Shown: positions 1 through 12,727, numbered from the stretch's first letter. The stretch is 64,000 nucleotides of DNA from Amoebidium appalachense (GCA_963693365.1 CAVNZM010000003.1:124001-188000), one strand, 5' to 3'. Made by a program: numbers and translations. Notes: generated from the letters alone by a model not told the origin.

Positions 1-1773
1 TTACAAGAAACGCCTGGTGCATCTGCACTAGGGTTGCAACATCAACCCGTTTGTCCCTCACGACGTACCCGAAAAGAAAGCACATAGCCTGCTGCCACAC
101 ACCTCGAACAACACCCAAGTCGAGTCGTTCCCCGGACGCCAAAACCACCCCCATAGACCATAACGTGTTGCCGGCTGCCCAGGCTCTTCTTCCTTCCGTC
201 ACCTTTCCACCAGATTTCGTGCTGCCAGAAAGCAGGTTATCCACATGCACACGCAGCAACCACTCTTCCGTGTACAGGCGTAATCTGGATGGTTTGCTAA
301 GGCAAGGGTGAGGAGCACTCGGGCGCCTTCATAAGGGTCAGTTATTCGGTGGAAATGGAACAACCGCTTGGCCAGAGCTGCTGCGAGTGCGTCATCGTCC
401 ACGTCAAGACGTACCATGGCATCCAAAATGCTGAAAGTGTAACTCTTACTGTCAAACTCGTCGATTCTTTCCTTAGCGTGATCAAAGAGCACATTCAGTA
501 GCGCTGGCTGCTTGTATCTATAGTGAGACACTGCGGAAGCTATGAGTAACAATGCCTTTGTGTTTGGGTTGTGGCCTTTGTTGAACAGGTCGACCAGTCT
601 TTTGCCTACGGTAGCCATCATCTCCGGCGGCAACACCACTTTGCCGGCAGCGGAAGCGTTCAAAACAACAGCCACGCTTTCGAAATCCGCCCTATTTACC
701 GTGTCACTTTTACAGAACCGACTCAGCAGAGAATGGAAGTCTGTGCTTTCCCCACCCAGTACGTGGAGTGCGCGAAGGACCTGAGAAAGTTGTTTGTGTG
801 TCATGACGGGCCCCAAATCGACTGCCCTCCGAAACAACGCTGGCAAATGAGGCGTGCGATGTTCAAAGTTGGCCAAATTATTCAACAAAAAGGCTGTGTC
901 TGAGGCGTCGAAACTGTCGGATACCTCACTTGCGCGTCGAGAAATGGTTGTTAGCAAGTTGGGCATGTCAACACTCTTTGACCACAGCACGTTGGTAATC
1001 ATGCACAGGTGCCGTGGAAGGTCGGGCTTGTCTTGCGCTACGGCGCACAGACGGTTGGCGTGGTTTGCAAAAAACTCCATCACTACCTTGTCAAAGTTGA
1101 CGGTGCTCTTGGACATAAGTAGCTTCATACACTTGGCCAAATCCTTAAGGCACAACTTGTCGACATCGAGCAGAATCGCTGCCCGCCGGATCAAAAAAAC
1201 CGCTGTAGTTTCCGGAAACTCGTTTTCGCGGAAGTTCGCTGCAGCCACGCACAGATCAGCCACGTTGCGAGCATTTAGATGTTCCACGTGCGTTGTGACC
1301 CAAGTCGTCATTGCATCTATGATAACATCGTTGGGTGCTTGGGCTAGCCCTACATTCTTTAACAGCTTGGCACATTCCATGGGTGTAATAGCGTTTTCTT
1401 GTGCCAAATGCTTGACCCGTTGTGAAAGTGCAAGTAAACATCTACCGTTGTCGACAGTAGAGAGTTGGTCTTGATGGGACAAAAGTATACACAGGGTCTT
1501 AATAGGAACATCGTTCACTAAGCTAGCTACTGCGTCCTTGCTCTTGTTGCTGTTGTACATTGAAAGAAAGCTGTCTAACCCAAACCCTTCTAACTCAGGT
1601 TTATGAAGCTCGGGGTTGCGTGTGGTGGTTGAAAACGGACGTGCAGGTGAGCGTAATGGAAATGTGTGTTGTGCGCGTGGGTAGCTACGTGTCGCTGTTA
1701 GGGTCTGTAGCACCCTACCGCACCGGGGCAGCAAAGCAGATGCAAGACCCTTCGCCCGTGCCAGTAACATCAT
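1..1773 (-). CDS. mitochondria-targeted helical-repeat protein (FASTK/HPR-like), 5' portion
   Basis: Two exons are visible: 276-1773 (ATG ATG start at 1773) and 1-174, continuing past the left edge. The 101-bp intron (175-275) has a GTACAC donor and a GGCAG acceptor. Exon 1 ends in phase 1 and exon 2 reads on openly, giving at least 557 residues. Residues 1-55 are rich in Arg, Ala, Ser and Thr with almost no acidic residues and end in a PFSTTTR-like stretch, which is a typical mitochondrial presequence. The rest is degenerate alpha-helical repeats of about 35-40 residues (for example LLNNLANFEHRTPHLPALF). Such arrays are typical of FASTK, RAP and heptatricopeptide-repeat proteins that bind organellar RNA. 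The partial second exon ends in TLVQMHQAFL, resembling the QLHQ segment before a RAP domain, but any RAP domain would lie outside the window. Organellar RNA processing is inferred; exon structure is well supported. Confidence 0.8.
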
Positions 1774-2100
1774 GCCGGTGTTTTGAAGAGAAAGTTATAA
1801 GAGTTGTTGCAACACCGGCTGTAAGTCTTATTCTGTAACACAAGAAAACTCGAACACAGTGACACCGTTACGCAAAGAGGTTGACTCAAGGAATCGCGAA
1901 TCGGATTGCTCGTAGCCAATCCGCTGTGGCTCAGTCCGAGCCGTTTGTCTGAGCCGGGAGTGTGCCACGGTGTGTGTGTGTGTGGGTAGAGAGATCTATT
2001 GACATCTTCCCATGGATTTGTGACGTCACCGACTTTTGGCGGACGAAGGCGGATCATTCACAGTGCGCGGCGGCCCTACATACGATATACGCGCGTAGTA
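1774..2100 (-). promoter_or_regulatory. promoter region of the leftmost gene
   Basis: The 330 bases upstream of the ATG at 1773 contain a CCAAT box (1916-1920) inside the block AGCCAATCCGCTGTGGCTCA and a perfect CRE palindrome TGACGTCA (2021-2028). The CCAAT block recurs upstream of the truncated copy near 6390. Promoter function is inferred from position and motifs; no clear TATA box was seen. Confidence 0.45.
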
Positions 2101-3180
2101 CCGGGAGGATATCATGATCATTACCCCTACCGTTCCCCATCTTTTTGTTAACGGTCTAAGTTACGTGCTTTGCTCCTGCATTTTCTGTATGTGAAGCCTA
2201 AGGATGTAACAAAACAAGCCGGGTGGGGAGAGGGGGGGGGGGGGGGGGGGTAGTTTGTGTTTGCCCAGAGATCTCGAGCACGACAAAGGCACAGCTACCT
2301 TCTCACGGGTCAAACTTTTGTCACCGTACCGCAGTGCCAGGTTTGGCTAACTTAAAACTACACAGGCTGAATGCTTGGATAACCTTGCTAAACTTTTTTT
2401 ATTTTATTTTTTTCCCCTCACGGTTTTGGCAACTTGGGTGGAGGGGCTAAAGCAAAACGAGCTTGGTTCGTTTCTTGACACAAGCCGTAGGCTTTATGTT
2501 CATGATCAACGGAAAATAGAAAGGAGGACAGAAACGCCTTTGCTGAAAACGCAGGAGACCACAATAGTGGCCAAGGAGGCTGGGGCTGCACAGCCTGCTT
2601 TCCTGTACCCCCCCCCCCCCCCCCCCCCCCCCTCCCCTTCATCCCTGCGGAATCCTTACGTCCGCAGTCCCCTAAGAGGATGTACTTTTCCAGCACTGTG
2701 ATTTCTTGGAGTCTTTTCTATTACCAGCCTCTCCCTTTTCCTTACACCGGCACCGTCAGCTTTCCCGCCTTGCACTGTACGCACACAAACACGCCTGTGC
2801 TCCGATGAAACCCGTAAGCGGTAACATGCAATACATAGACTTCAACACTGTGCATCTCCTCTTGAGATCTCGGGACCCCCCAGCAACCCCCCCCCCCCCC
2901 CCCCTCCTCCTCCCCCCCTCCCCCCGCTCTCTCCCTTCCCCTTCAACCAACCCAACTTGAACAGTTCCACTCCCCTAAACATGTTATGTTTGAATGTGCA
3001 GCAGCCAGCTGCTCGTCCGCAAGGCTCTCTATCCCTATTACTAGCTGCCCCCCCCCCCCCCCCCCCCCCCGGGGCCCCAACCCCACAGAGAGAGAGAACG
3101 AGAGAAGACAGAAAGGAGACGATGATATAGAGACTCGAAAGGGAGGAGAAGAGAGATAGATAGATAGATAGATAGATATA

Positions 3181-3184
<4 letters not shown>

Positions 3185-3237
<53 letters not shown>

Positions 3238-3279
3238 AGGGAGGGAGGGAGGGAGGGAGGGAGGGAGGGAGGGAGGGAG

Positions 3280-3336
<57 letters not shown>
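3185..3336. repeat. (GA)n-(GGGA)n-(GA)n compound microsatellite
   Basis: A run of GA dinucleotides passes into GGGA tetranucleotides (about 3230-3282) and back into GA. Short GATA repeats lie just upstream. Confidence 0.95.
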
Positions 3337-3338
<2 letters not shown>

Positions 3339-3689
3339 ACACAGACTACTAAGAGGATCTACGGTACCGGTATAGAGAGCTTGCAGTTTGCAAGTTCAAC
3401 ATACGTGGTGATGTCCACCCTTCCCCCCCCCCCCCCCCCCCCACCCCCACCCCCCTCCCCCAGACACGCGCGGCTTGTCCTAGTATGGTCGTGTCCGGCA
3501 GTTTCAGGGGAATAAATGCACATAGCAAGCACAAGCTTTCTATGCGAACACTCGTACAGGTTATCTGAAAACCGTTTATCAGAAAGTTTCCGGCACAACC
3601 CCATCCTTCAACCACCCCGTCCCGACCCCCTTCGCTTTCTCTTGCCCCCTCCCCCTCCCCCCAGGCTCAGCACACAGTGGCCGGCACAC

Positions 3690-3816
3690 TACACACACAC
3701 ATGTACTCACACACACAGGCACACAGGCACATACACAAACACACACAAAGACACACACACACACATGCACACACTCTCACACACGACGCGCGCGCGCACA
3801 CACATACACACACAAA

Positions 3817-3886
<70 letters not shown>

Positions 3887-3893
3887 CGTTCCC
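3690..3893. repeat. (CA)n microsatellite
   Basis: An interrupted CA tract becomes pure from about 3817 to 3883 and is followed by a C-run. The intergenic position shows these repeats are not confined to introns. Confidence 0.95.
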
Positions 3894-6106
3894 CCCCCCC
3901 CTCCCCACCCAACCCCCCCCCTCCCCGTGACAAGCGTACACACAACGTTTTCCCGTACTACCTTATTGTTTTCCCCTTGATTTACATTCTCTGCTAGGTC
4001 ATCCCTGTAGTTTAGTCCCGTACGCGTGTACCTGTTTCCTATATATATCGGCCAGGGTGCTCAGGGCCCTCTTGCCTGTATGCCTGCCTTCAGTCCCCCC
4101 TCCCCCCCCCCCCCCTCCCCGTGCCCCCCTCCCCCCCCCTCCCCCCCCCCCCCCAAAAAAAAAGAACTTCTCCGTCCCCATAGTCTCCTTTTTTCTTCTT
4201 TTTTTTCAAGTTCTTTCCTCCTTTCCGCCTCCCCTCCCTTTCTTCTTCCTTCAAAGTTTCGCCCCGCCCCTTCTCTCCTCTCCATCCCTACCTCCCTCCT
4301 TTCACCTTTCTCCACCTCCGGGCTCTACGACTTGTCTACCTGCCTGCAAATCTCTGTCTTTTTCCTTCGCTCTGTATGTCGCTCTCAATCTTTCTAAGTC
4401 CCTTTCTTTCTCCCTCCCACTTTTTCTACCCATGATTTTGTCACAAAAAGGGTCTAACCGTGACATCATGCATGAGCATGTGCACAGGGCGCTACTTTAG
4501 GTCTGACAGGCTGGAACTCATGACCTATGTAGGGTGGCTAAGCCGCTGGGCGCTTTTTGTGTAACAAATAGCCTTCTATAAGTACTTTATACAGTAATTA
4601 GTTTGTTAGAAATATACGCGCAGTACTAGTCATGAGAAAGTCTACAAAAGAGTTAAGAAGCAAAGAAGTTGAACGGTATAGTGTGTGGACCTGCCCCGTA
4701 CATATGTACTTTGGGTGGTGCGCGGCAAGGCTTCGTCCGCCAAAATTTGTCCCCGGCCGGGCGGTCAATCGATCGGTCGCAGATGTCAATGTAGAGAGAG
4801 AGAGGGAGAGAGCTCGAGAGCTCGAGAGAGACGGAGAGAGATCTGTGTGTGTGTGTGTGTGTGCGCGCGCGCGCGCGCATGTGTATGTGTGTACACATAT
4901 GCGTCTGTGTGCGTGTGTTATATGAAGGTTGCGGGTGTGAAAGAGAGAATGTATGTGCATGTGAGTGTACATTTTTGTTGATTCTTGAATGCGTGTTGCT
5001 TGCTCACATGTTGGGGTGTATTGCAAGTACTAGTATAGTCAGTGCAAGTGTCCTCGGGTCTGGTTGGTTGTGGCTGTTGGTTTGTATGGTAACCGGCGTA
5101 AAACAGATGTGTGCTCACTGCCGTATACGTACATAATACTGATGTGAGCTTGCTGTTATGTAAACAGTAACATGTTTTAGAATGGCCCATTGAATGGGCC
5201 AGGTGAGATAGCCTAATAACAAAAGGCACACGAATTCACGAAAATGACCGTGGGCCACAGCCCCCCACAGCCCCCCCCCCCCCCCCTCCCCCCCCCCCCC
5301 CCCCCCCCCCTCTTCCCCTCCCCTCCTCCTCGCCCCCGGGGGGCTACAAAAATAGATCATGACAGCAGACCACGCAGCACAACAACCATGCGGATGTGTT
5401 GATTATTGCGCGGCATCTGTACTTTGATCACGCTAATTACTGCACTTAGACATATCACAGCGCCTTGGTAAAGTGTGGAATGTGCTTTATGTCATGGTAA
5501 GGAAATATCAGTGCAAAGGCAAATACAGTCAAGTATTGGGGGTTGATACATGGTCCTGGAATTCTCTGAGAAGCACCGACACGTGGCAGGTCATTATTAA
5601 TAATCTAGAGGTTAATATCTTAACAAGAGAATACTTATAATAACGTAAATGTGTCGTGATATTCCATAGTGTACCAATTCGTTTGTTGACATATGAGCGT
5701 AAATAGCTACCTTAGTATGAATGGTAGGTTGGTGATCATGGTGTTTGGTGTGTGATAGAACTGAAAAACAGACAAAATGTTGCGAGTAAACTTGCAACCC
5801 ACTACAACTTACAGCAGAATCCCACGTGTACACATGTACACACATGAACGTGCATGTGTACACACACATCCGTGGGCGCACGGACACGGGTGCACGCATG
5901 CACAAACATATGCATATGCACACACACACACTCAAATACGGACATATTACATACACACACACGCAACACACACGCGCGCGCGCACACACACACACACATA
6001 CACACACATGCACACAGACGCGTGCACACGCGTAACCCCCGGCCCCGGGCCAGCCAACCAAAAGGCCCGTTGTGCAAAACAGCCGAGTTGGCCGCCCCCC
6101 CCCCCC

Positions 6107-6430
6107 CCTACGTGTCGCTGTTAGGGTGGGTAGCACGCTAACGCACCGGGGCAGCAAAGACGATGCAAGAAACTTTGCCCGTGCGAGAAACATGATGCCG
6201 GTGTTCTGAATCGCATATCACAGAGGTGTGAAGTAACATCGGCAGTAGCTCTAACTACAAACCGATGTTTAGGAATGCCACCCTTTAGCTATACCACACG
6301 TTTTGTACCAGGAACGGTCACAACTGTCACTCTTGAACTCTCAGAAAGTTCGAAGGGAATAACGCAAAGAAGAATCGAATTCTTTTCAGCCAATCCGCTG
6401 TGGCTCAATTCAAGCGGTTTGTCCTGGGAG
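6107..6430 (-). pseudogene. truncated 5' duplicate of the leftmost gene, with its promoter
   Basis: Bases 6107-6208 closely match 1684-1785, the presequence-coding start of the gene at 1-1773. On the minus strand the copy starts at 6193 and encodes a variant of the same presequence: LARAKFLASSLLPRC here against LARAKGLASALLPRC in the intact gene. After about 28 codons the frame runs into a poly-C/G tract and a (CA)n repeat, and nothing of the mature protein is present. The duplication extends into the promoter: AGCCAATCCGCTGTGGCTCA occurs at both 1914 and 6389. No functional product is expected, although the promoter block may still be active. It is read as a partial duplication broken by repeat insertion. 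Confidence 0.75.
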
Positions 6431-6599
6431 TTGCTATATATGGAAATGGAAGAAAAGAGCAGATCCAAGTTATTGAAATTCGTGTTCGACAGTCCGAAAT
6501 GAGAGTGCATGTGTGAGTTTACATCTAAGGTGTGCAAACGTGAGTACGGTATGTGCGGGTGCCACGTATGGGGGTTGCAAGTGTGAAAGAGAGAGAGCG

Positions 6600-7253
6600 T
6601 ATGCATGTAAGTGTGCATGTGTGTGTCTGTGTGCGTGAGTGTGCAGGTGTGTGCTTGTGTCTGTGTGTAGGGTGGCCAGGAGAAGGGAGGGAGGGGGGGG
6701 GGGGGGGGGGGCTAGGGCGGGAGAGGGGGGGGGGAGGGGGGAGAGGGGCTGGTTGAGCAGTTCGCTCGCGAGCGCGGGTGTCACTGTGGCGGCTTGTGTG
6801 GTATCACGTCCAGTTGTGTGTGTGTGTGTGTGAGTGTTTGTGTGTGTGCGTGTGTGTGTGCGTGTGTGTGTGTGTGCGTGTGCACGAACAGCCGTATGAG
6901 TGCTTTTTTATGATTGTGCTACTCGGAATGTGCTCCTTTCGCGCACATTCTCTTATGGAACGTATGTTGATTGTGTTTTCTTGCTCCACGTGGTATTGTA
7001 CAAGTACTATTGGGTGCAAGTGCCCCCGAGTCTGGTTGGGTGTGTGTGTTTGTGTATTAGCCTTGAAGGAGGGTTGCTCTGCTTGTGCATGCGTGCTTGC
7101 TTTCCGTGTGTGTTTCGAACAGCAAAGTGCTGGGTATGCTTGTTTGTGCGAGTGGTGTGTTAAATGTTTGTGCGTGCGCATGTTCAGCTGGTTGGGTGAA
7201 CGACGGTATGTTTACTGGTGTATCCCCGTATGGCTGGGGGTGGGTGGCAGCTG

Positions 7254-7309
<56 letters not shown>

Positions 7310-7461
7310 TGTGTGTGTGACGTGTGTGTGTGTGTGTGTGTGTTTGCGTGTGTGTGCTCTTATGTATGTACTGTATTTGGGCTTGTATCAGGCTGGAAGA
7401 GCGGGTGGGAGAGGGGGGGAAGGCTGTGCAAGGCTGAAAATGTAAAAGGAGTTGTAGCTTC

Positions 7462-7512
<51 letters not shown>

Positions 7513-7518
7513 ACACAC
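6600..7518. repeat. (TG)n-rich and poly-G/C tract cluster
   Basis: Interrupted TG repeats (about 6815-6890 and 7258-7350), G-runs near 6690-6750 and a 35-base C-run at 7464-7498 followed by (CA)n. Open frames in this stretch are Cys-Val repeat translations. Confidence 0.85.
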
Positions 7519-7529
7519 CCTCGGAAATC

Positions 7530-9290
7530 GTAGTCAGGCTAAAAAACTGGCGATACCATGAAGTGTGAAAAAATCAGAGCCGTCGGGCCATTTAGGCGGG
7601 TTTTCTTGCTATGATGCAACTTGGACTGACAGCAACCAAAAACTATCACGATCAATAGTTTGGTAGCACGATTGCCTGAAGCCGTGCCCGTAGAATAAAT
7701 GCCACTTATTATGGGGTGGGCAACTGCGACCAGAGAACATGTGCAGAGAAGTAGCTGAATCAGCGCTAGCGTTAGCCGTGGTTCAGAGATAAGGAAGCGA
7801 GGCAAGGAAAGCATATCGTGTTGCTACTTTGCATGCATTCACAGTGTTGCTGCAAAAGTTGTAATGTTGACCAGAGAAAGAAGAGCTTTTTTTACAGATG
7901 TAGTAAGAACAGAAATTTTTATGACACGTTAGCCAAATAGTCGCCCGGCGAGTTTTCTCCGCTAAAGTCAAACCGAAACACTTTCACTGACCCCCAATAC
8001 CCTTACACGAGAGCTCCACACACGCGAGCTCCCTATCAGCCTATCCGCCAAGGTTGTATCTAGGAAGCCTTGCTATCCGCGACATGTACAGGACGGATCG
8101 TGAAAAGCGAAAAAAAGCATTTTCAAACGGTTGCATTTGTGAGCCGTGCGCAAAAGTAATCCAATCAGATGCGGCTCACTGAAATCAGTTTCCAGCTACT
8201 ATATATGGGCAAAGGGTTTGAGGAGAAGAAATGAATGGTTAAAAGTCACACTATTGCTGCCAAGAGTTTTTCGTATCCAATGGAGGGCCCGTATGCAGAT
8301 GTTTGGGGGAGGTCATGTTCGGCAATTTTCACAGCGATTTTACAATATTCTTTGTAAAAAGTGTGTAAACCCCAATATTCTTTGGATACACGGAGAAAAT
8401 GGAATTTGGACCCACACCGCCATGGGAAACGTAAGTCGACAATATGCCATAACCGCGTTTAACAATTGTGTGCCTACATAAAAATCAAAGAATAATTATA
8501 TAGCAGATAAAAATAGTTAAATTAAGTTATTAAATAAAATATACACATAACAAGAAGAGTAATAGACTTCAGTAGTGGACACAAAAAAAAACTGTAACCT
8601 GCCATGGGAAAGGCCATCAGAGTCGGTTTTACGATCGTACCGACTTGAAACTTCGCGCGCGACATTTTATCAGCGGAACCCGACCTGAATCGTTAGAGGG
8701 TTCCAAATTCACATAAAACCATTGCCGTTTTAGAAATGGATGTCGGACAAACAACTTTTGCGTGTCGCGCGAGCATAATTGGATAATCTGTGTCGGATCT
8801 GTCAGTTCGCAGTGTCGCATCGACACGATTTCTATGTCGGTAAACCATTGTACCGACGATGTACGTTGTCACGTCCCCCAAAATCCATCGGATTGACCCT
8901 GAGATACTCTGAGCTTTATGGCAATACCTATTTACTATAAAATGTGAATATAAACCGCACAAACAAAAAACAACCTTATATTGTGCACAAATCTTATTCT
9001 GCTTACGTACTCTACAGTTATATACGCTGGTTCCGAACACCGCCGGCCCCTCGCCGGCCGCGGCATGTGCACAGCCTCACAAGTTGCATAGTCATGCGCA
9101 GTGCACCCCCAAAATCCTCGATATCTCAGTTTGATGAATGGATGTATATCACGGTAAAAATTATGTCTTTTCAGACCTCCCCCAGACAGTGTTCTGCATA
9201 AGCGCCCTCGCTAAATAACAACTTGGGATGCTGTCTCCGCTTAGTTAGCGAAGTCCAAGATCTCAGTTCAGAGGAGTGCAATCGCAGCGC
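7530..9290. other. intergenic stretch, no gene recognised
   Basis: This is complex, non-repetitive DNA without a convincing coding frame on either strand. A promoter-like block at about 8156-8208 (CCAATCAGATGCGGCTCA, then CTACTATATATGG) resembles the block at 6389-6440. The 12-mer CAATATTCTTTG occurs twice between 8343 and 8384. The longest frames (8146-8481 and 8693-9040) lack family features, introns or repeat support. Confidence 0.4.
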
Positions 9291-9850
9291 AACAATTGGC
9301 TCAATCATTAGCATTCCAACCAATCACAAATGTAAAATATACACGTTGATGAGCCAGATCTGCACATTAGATTTAAACCAATCATCAAGCGTCATTGCTC
9401 TTTTTGCCGTAGTTCAAAAAAGGCGCTGAAATTGGTTAGAGTTATAGGTAGTCTAATTCAATTGGTGCGGTGCATCGACGAAAAGTCTGACGTCACATTC
9501 CATTCCAGAATATGCGATATGATTGGTGCGGGGGCTCGACAAATACTCCCGGCTAGTATAGACTAGTTGCTGCCAGTTCGGAAGCAATTAAAAAACTTTG
9601 CTGAAAGCAGCAAATTCTCAAACGAATGAACTTGTCTTGATAAGAACTTGTGTATGCCTGAATGGTGTTGAAATGACAGAACACAGCCAAAATTACTACA
9701 CAAGTATATATATAAAAAAGAATATTTAATTTCTACCCACATATTGGGTCAAACAAAACTACAGCAACTCCTGTTTACTGACACTACGCGTTGAAAAACT
9801 GATTCGTGCTATTTTACCCATCTCGCACCAGTCAAGCATATAAACCCACG
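9290..9850 (+). promoter_or_regulatory. CCAAT-box cluster, CRE and TATA-like element upstream of the NDUFA4-like gene
   Basis: Six CCAAT/ATTGG boxes occur within 235 bases: 9295-9299, 9320-9324, 9378-9382, 9431-9435, 9461-9465 and 9522-9526. The last two sit in a repeated context, ATTGGTGCGG followed by TCGAC. A perfect CRE palindrome TGACGTCA lies at 9488-9495 and an ATATAAA element at 9838-9844. The gene's ATG follows at 10083. Promoter function is inferred. Confidence 0.5.
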
Positions 9851-10082
9851 CACTAGTCATTCGGGATCAGTTCGTTTGTTTACTCTACGTGCAAAGGTGT
9901 GGTGTTGTGTTCTTACTTGATTCTAAACGAGTTTCATAGCTCTTTGGCCCCATTGCCTCTTATAATGTTTGGCTCTTTGCACCGGCTTTCGTGCTCTCCT
10001 TCTCTGCCTTTTTCGTCCTAGGCCTTTCTTCCGTGTGCACCATGCAAATGATTTTGTGCACTTTAGCACGCACAGAGCACCG

Positions 10083-10540
10083 ATGAAGTCATCTGCTGCC
10101 ACTCACCAACTCTCATCCTTCACAGGAAACTCCGAAAATATCAAGATGTTTCCCGCTCTGTCCAAGACACTCAAGCAGGCGCCTGAGCTTATGCCCCTGT
10201 TTGTTGCCGTTGGCGTCGGCTGTGCCTTTGCTGGATTCACGATGGCACGCACATTCATGAATAGTGCCTCCTACTCCCGCCTCCGCCAGAGGCCCTGGGA
10301 GCATATCCAGGTGTGTACAAGGCTGTCACTTTCACGTTGTCTTTCTTCTTTCGCCTCAGATATCGCGTCGGTATCTTCCCTACTGTTGGATCCCTCTCCC
10401 CCCTCTTCCTCAAACTCAACGGTCTGGAAGTTCTGCAGTGGCCCAGGGGTGTTTTCTGTGACTAACTCTTTTTTTTCTTCTTGCAGCCCGGCCAGCAGAC
10501 GAAGCTATTCAAGTTCGACCCCCCCAAGACCACCGAGTAA
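10083..10540 (+). CDS. NDUFA4/MLRQ (B12D-family)-like respiratory-chain subunit
   Basis: Exons 10083-10310 and 10487-10540 flank a 176-bp GT-AG intron with a T/C-rich end (CTTCTTGCAG). The intron is phase 0, giving 93 residues. The protein has a short charged N-terminus, one membrane span at about residues 37-55 (LMPLFVAVGVGCAFAGFTMA), then PWEHIQPGQQTKLFKF. That matches the family pattern of a single helix starting PLF(V/I)xxGxG followed by a PW...K(L/F)F segment. The family includes NDUFA4, now regarded in animals as a cytochrome c oxidase (complex IV) subunit, and plant B12D proteins of the mitochondrial inner membrane. The second Met (residue 22) could be the true start; an upstream in-frame extension to 9969 lacks support. 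AATAAA at about 10806 is a candidate polyadenylation signal. Confidence 0.85.
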
Positions 10541-11105
10541 ACGTTGGGGCTGATGTTATGCATGTTCAGTTGCAACATCTGGAGATTACTTGTGACATGA
10601 CGTGTGGCACTAGTGCACTGGAGATAAGACGCGTGTTTACGAAAGGAGTTATCAACAAACGGACTGCGTGTACATAGGCATCTTTTTCCTTTTCCCCCTT
10701 CCCCTTTCTGGGATATGGTGAGGAATATACATATAACGAAGAACCGATATTGAATGATATGGCGGTATCACACCCTAGCCTACGGTGGCTTGAGTTCTTT
10801 GTAAGCAATAAATCCTCCCCAACCTTGATGCTTTGCATGGATAACCACCCGTGCATGGGCCCAGGCACATGTGCACCGACGCGTCCGCCTAGTTTTGTGG
10901 GTTGCGTGACTGCTATCACAGATAGAGCAAACATCTTGTTTTCATGGTCCGAATGTCGGGTCACGGTAAGACATAAAATTCTGTTTCGGTCGCCCTTTTC
11001 CCCTTTTGCTTTTTGCTCATTTCGTGACATCACCGTTATAGTCCGCCAAAATTTACAGATACCGTCCGCCACCTCTAAAAATGTAGCCACGGTGCATATT
11101 CTTAT

Positions 11106-11156
<51 letters not shown>

Positions 11157-11179
11157 GATGGGTGGGTGGGTGGGTGGGT

Positions 11180-11216
<37 letters not shown>

Positions 11217-11844
11217 GGTTGCCGTCATGTTCTTACTGGTCCAGCGTATTGTATTCATTAGTCAGAATCTGCCAAAATCTGGCCGCGGTGCACATTCTTA
11301 TTAAAAAAAAAAAAGCTAATTGGCAGCTAGGGTGTTCTTCAGTGGCGGGTATTCTTAGTGGCGGACAGTAACTGTAAGTTGAGAAGGCCTAGGCAGGCCG
11401 CTCCCTTTATAGGTAGCTGATATTTTTCAAGGGGTGAGTTAAACGTTTAACGGTGTTGCAGAAGCACCTACTCCCGTACCCCTCGAGTCCTGGCCGGATT
11501 CTACACTGAGCAGCTGCAGGAGATGTCGATATATTTACCGAATACTATATACATATAAGCGGGTGTTAGCTAGGGCACAGTACTTCTCAGGCAGCAGGGT
11601 TTTCGAAGAAGGCGGACACGTAATTATTTTAAAGCTGTCTTTGCAGAAAGTTTAACATATCATTCATGTATAAAAGTTTAACATATCATTCATGTATAAG
11701 TGGATGGTGCACATGGGCACCGTGGACACGTATCCTCTTCATTGCTCGGATAATGTTTTTTGCAAACAACCCCCCCCCCCCCTCCCCCGGCGCCCCCCCC
11801 CCACCCCCCTTCCCCACACACACGCACACACGCACACGCGCGCG

Positions 11845-11883
<39 letters not shown>

Positions 11884-11894
11884 ACACGCGCGCG

Positions 11895-11937
<43 letters not shown>

Positions 11938-12727
11938 CACACACACATACCCGCCCGCCCGTTGTAACCACCAACCACCACCAACATGTGCCGTTGGTGA
12001 TCCAGAATTACCCACCATCCTTAAGCTCCATTGGGGTCAATACTTTCTTTACGTGTGAACGCTAATTAGATGGTGCATGCAGCATACAGATGATTTGGCA
12101 CGGACATTTGCTTGGTTTTTGGTGGGGTAGTTGCGTCCGAGACCATGGGAATTCACGCAAGCCAACAGTGGCACAAGTTTGCTTACTTTTAATACTGTCC
12201 TGCAATACATGGGCATGAAAAGTCCAGCACCGACGGTAATCATAACTTATAACAACACAGACCTGCAGCACATGTCTTTATTTACGCAATATATATATAC
12301 ACAACTCACTCAAACCATGCACTCGATTCATCTGTTTACATGTTGTTGTACACACTGAACAGTAGTTGTCACTGATTCCACGTCGCAAAAACGAACACAT
12401 TATTTCCCATCAACCATCTGCATTGACCATGACATCATTTCATTTAATATACCCCTCATGGCTACCAAACCAACTACATAATTCAAAAACCCCGGTATCA
12501 CTTCACACACATATCACAGTGGAATTTGGAGATATAAATCTAAACGTAAACTAGATTAAATCATAAGAGGCTGCGTGTATAGTACATAACACACCAGACA
12601 GAGACACACTGTGGCACTATTACATCATTCCTTCTCTTTATCACATCCTCGTCTATTTCAACACCAGTCATGTCATTTCACACAACCACCTTCCATATCT
12701 GGCAAGTTTCCTTATTTGGAAGTGCTC
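10541..12727. other. intergenic stretch with repeats, no gene seen
   Basis: It contains a T-run/G-run composite (11106-11215), a 26-bp direct repeat present twice in tandem (11647-11698), C-runs at 11771-11812 and (CA)n/(CG)n at 11815-11946. The frames at 10566-11304 are open only because of homopolymers. Nothing else is supportable. Confidence 0.5.

Larger units (their letters stand above)
2101..6106. other. intergenic stretch dominated by simple repeats
   Basis: No supportable gene is visible. The stretch holds poly-G and poly-C runs (about 2223-2250, 2607-2633, 3051-3070, 5271-5310), a (GA)n/(GGGA)n tract, (CA)n tracts and a C-run followed by an A-run at 4139-4163. Open frames here encode only Pro, His-Thr or Cys-Val runs, as expected of repeats. 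A 9-bp-arm palindrome (TGGCCCATT, G, AATGGGCCA) lies at 5183-5201. Confidence 0.6.

Noticed and set aside
4505-4560. tRNA-like sequence in complex intergenic DNA
   Set aside because: Neither strand allows a cloverleaf with a consistent acceptor stem and T-loop.
8146-8481. 111-codon + strand frame
   Set aside because: It lacks an ATG at a sensible place, begins in a promoter-like block and resembles no family.
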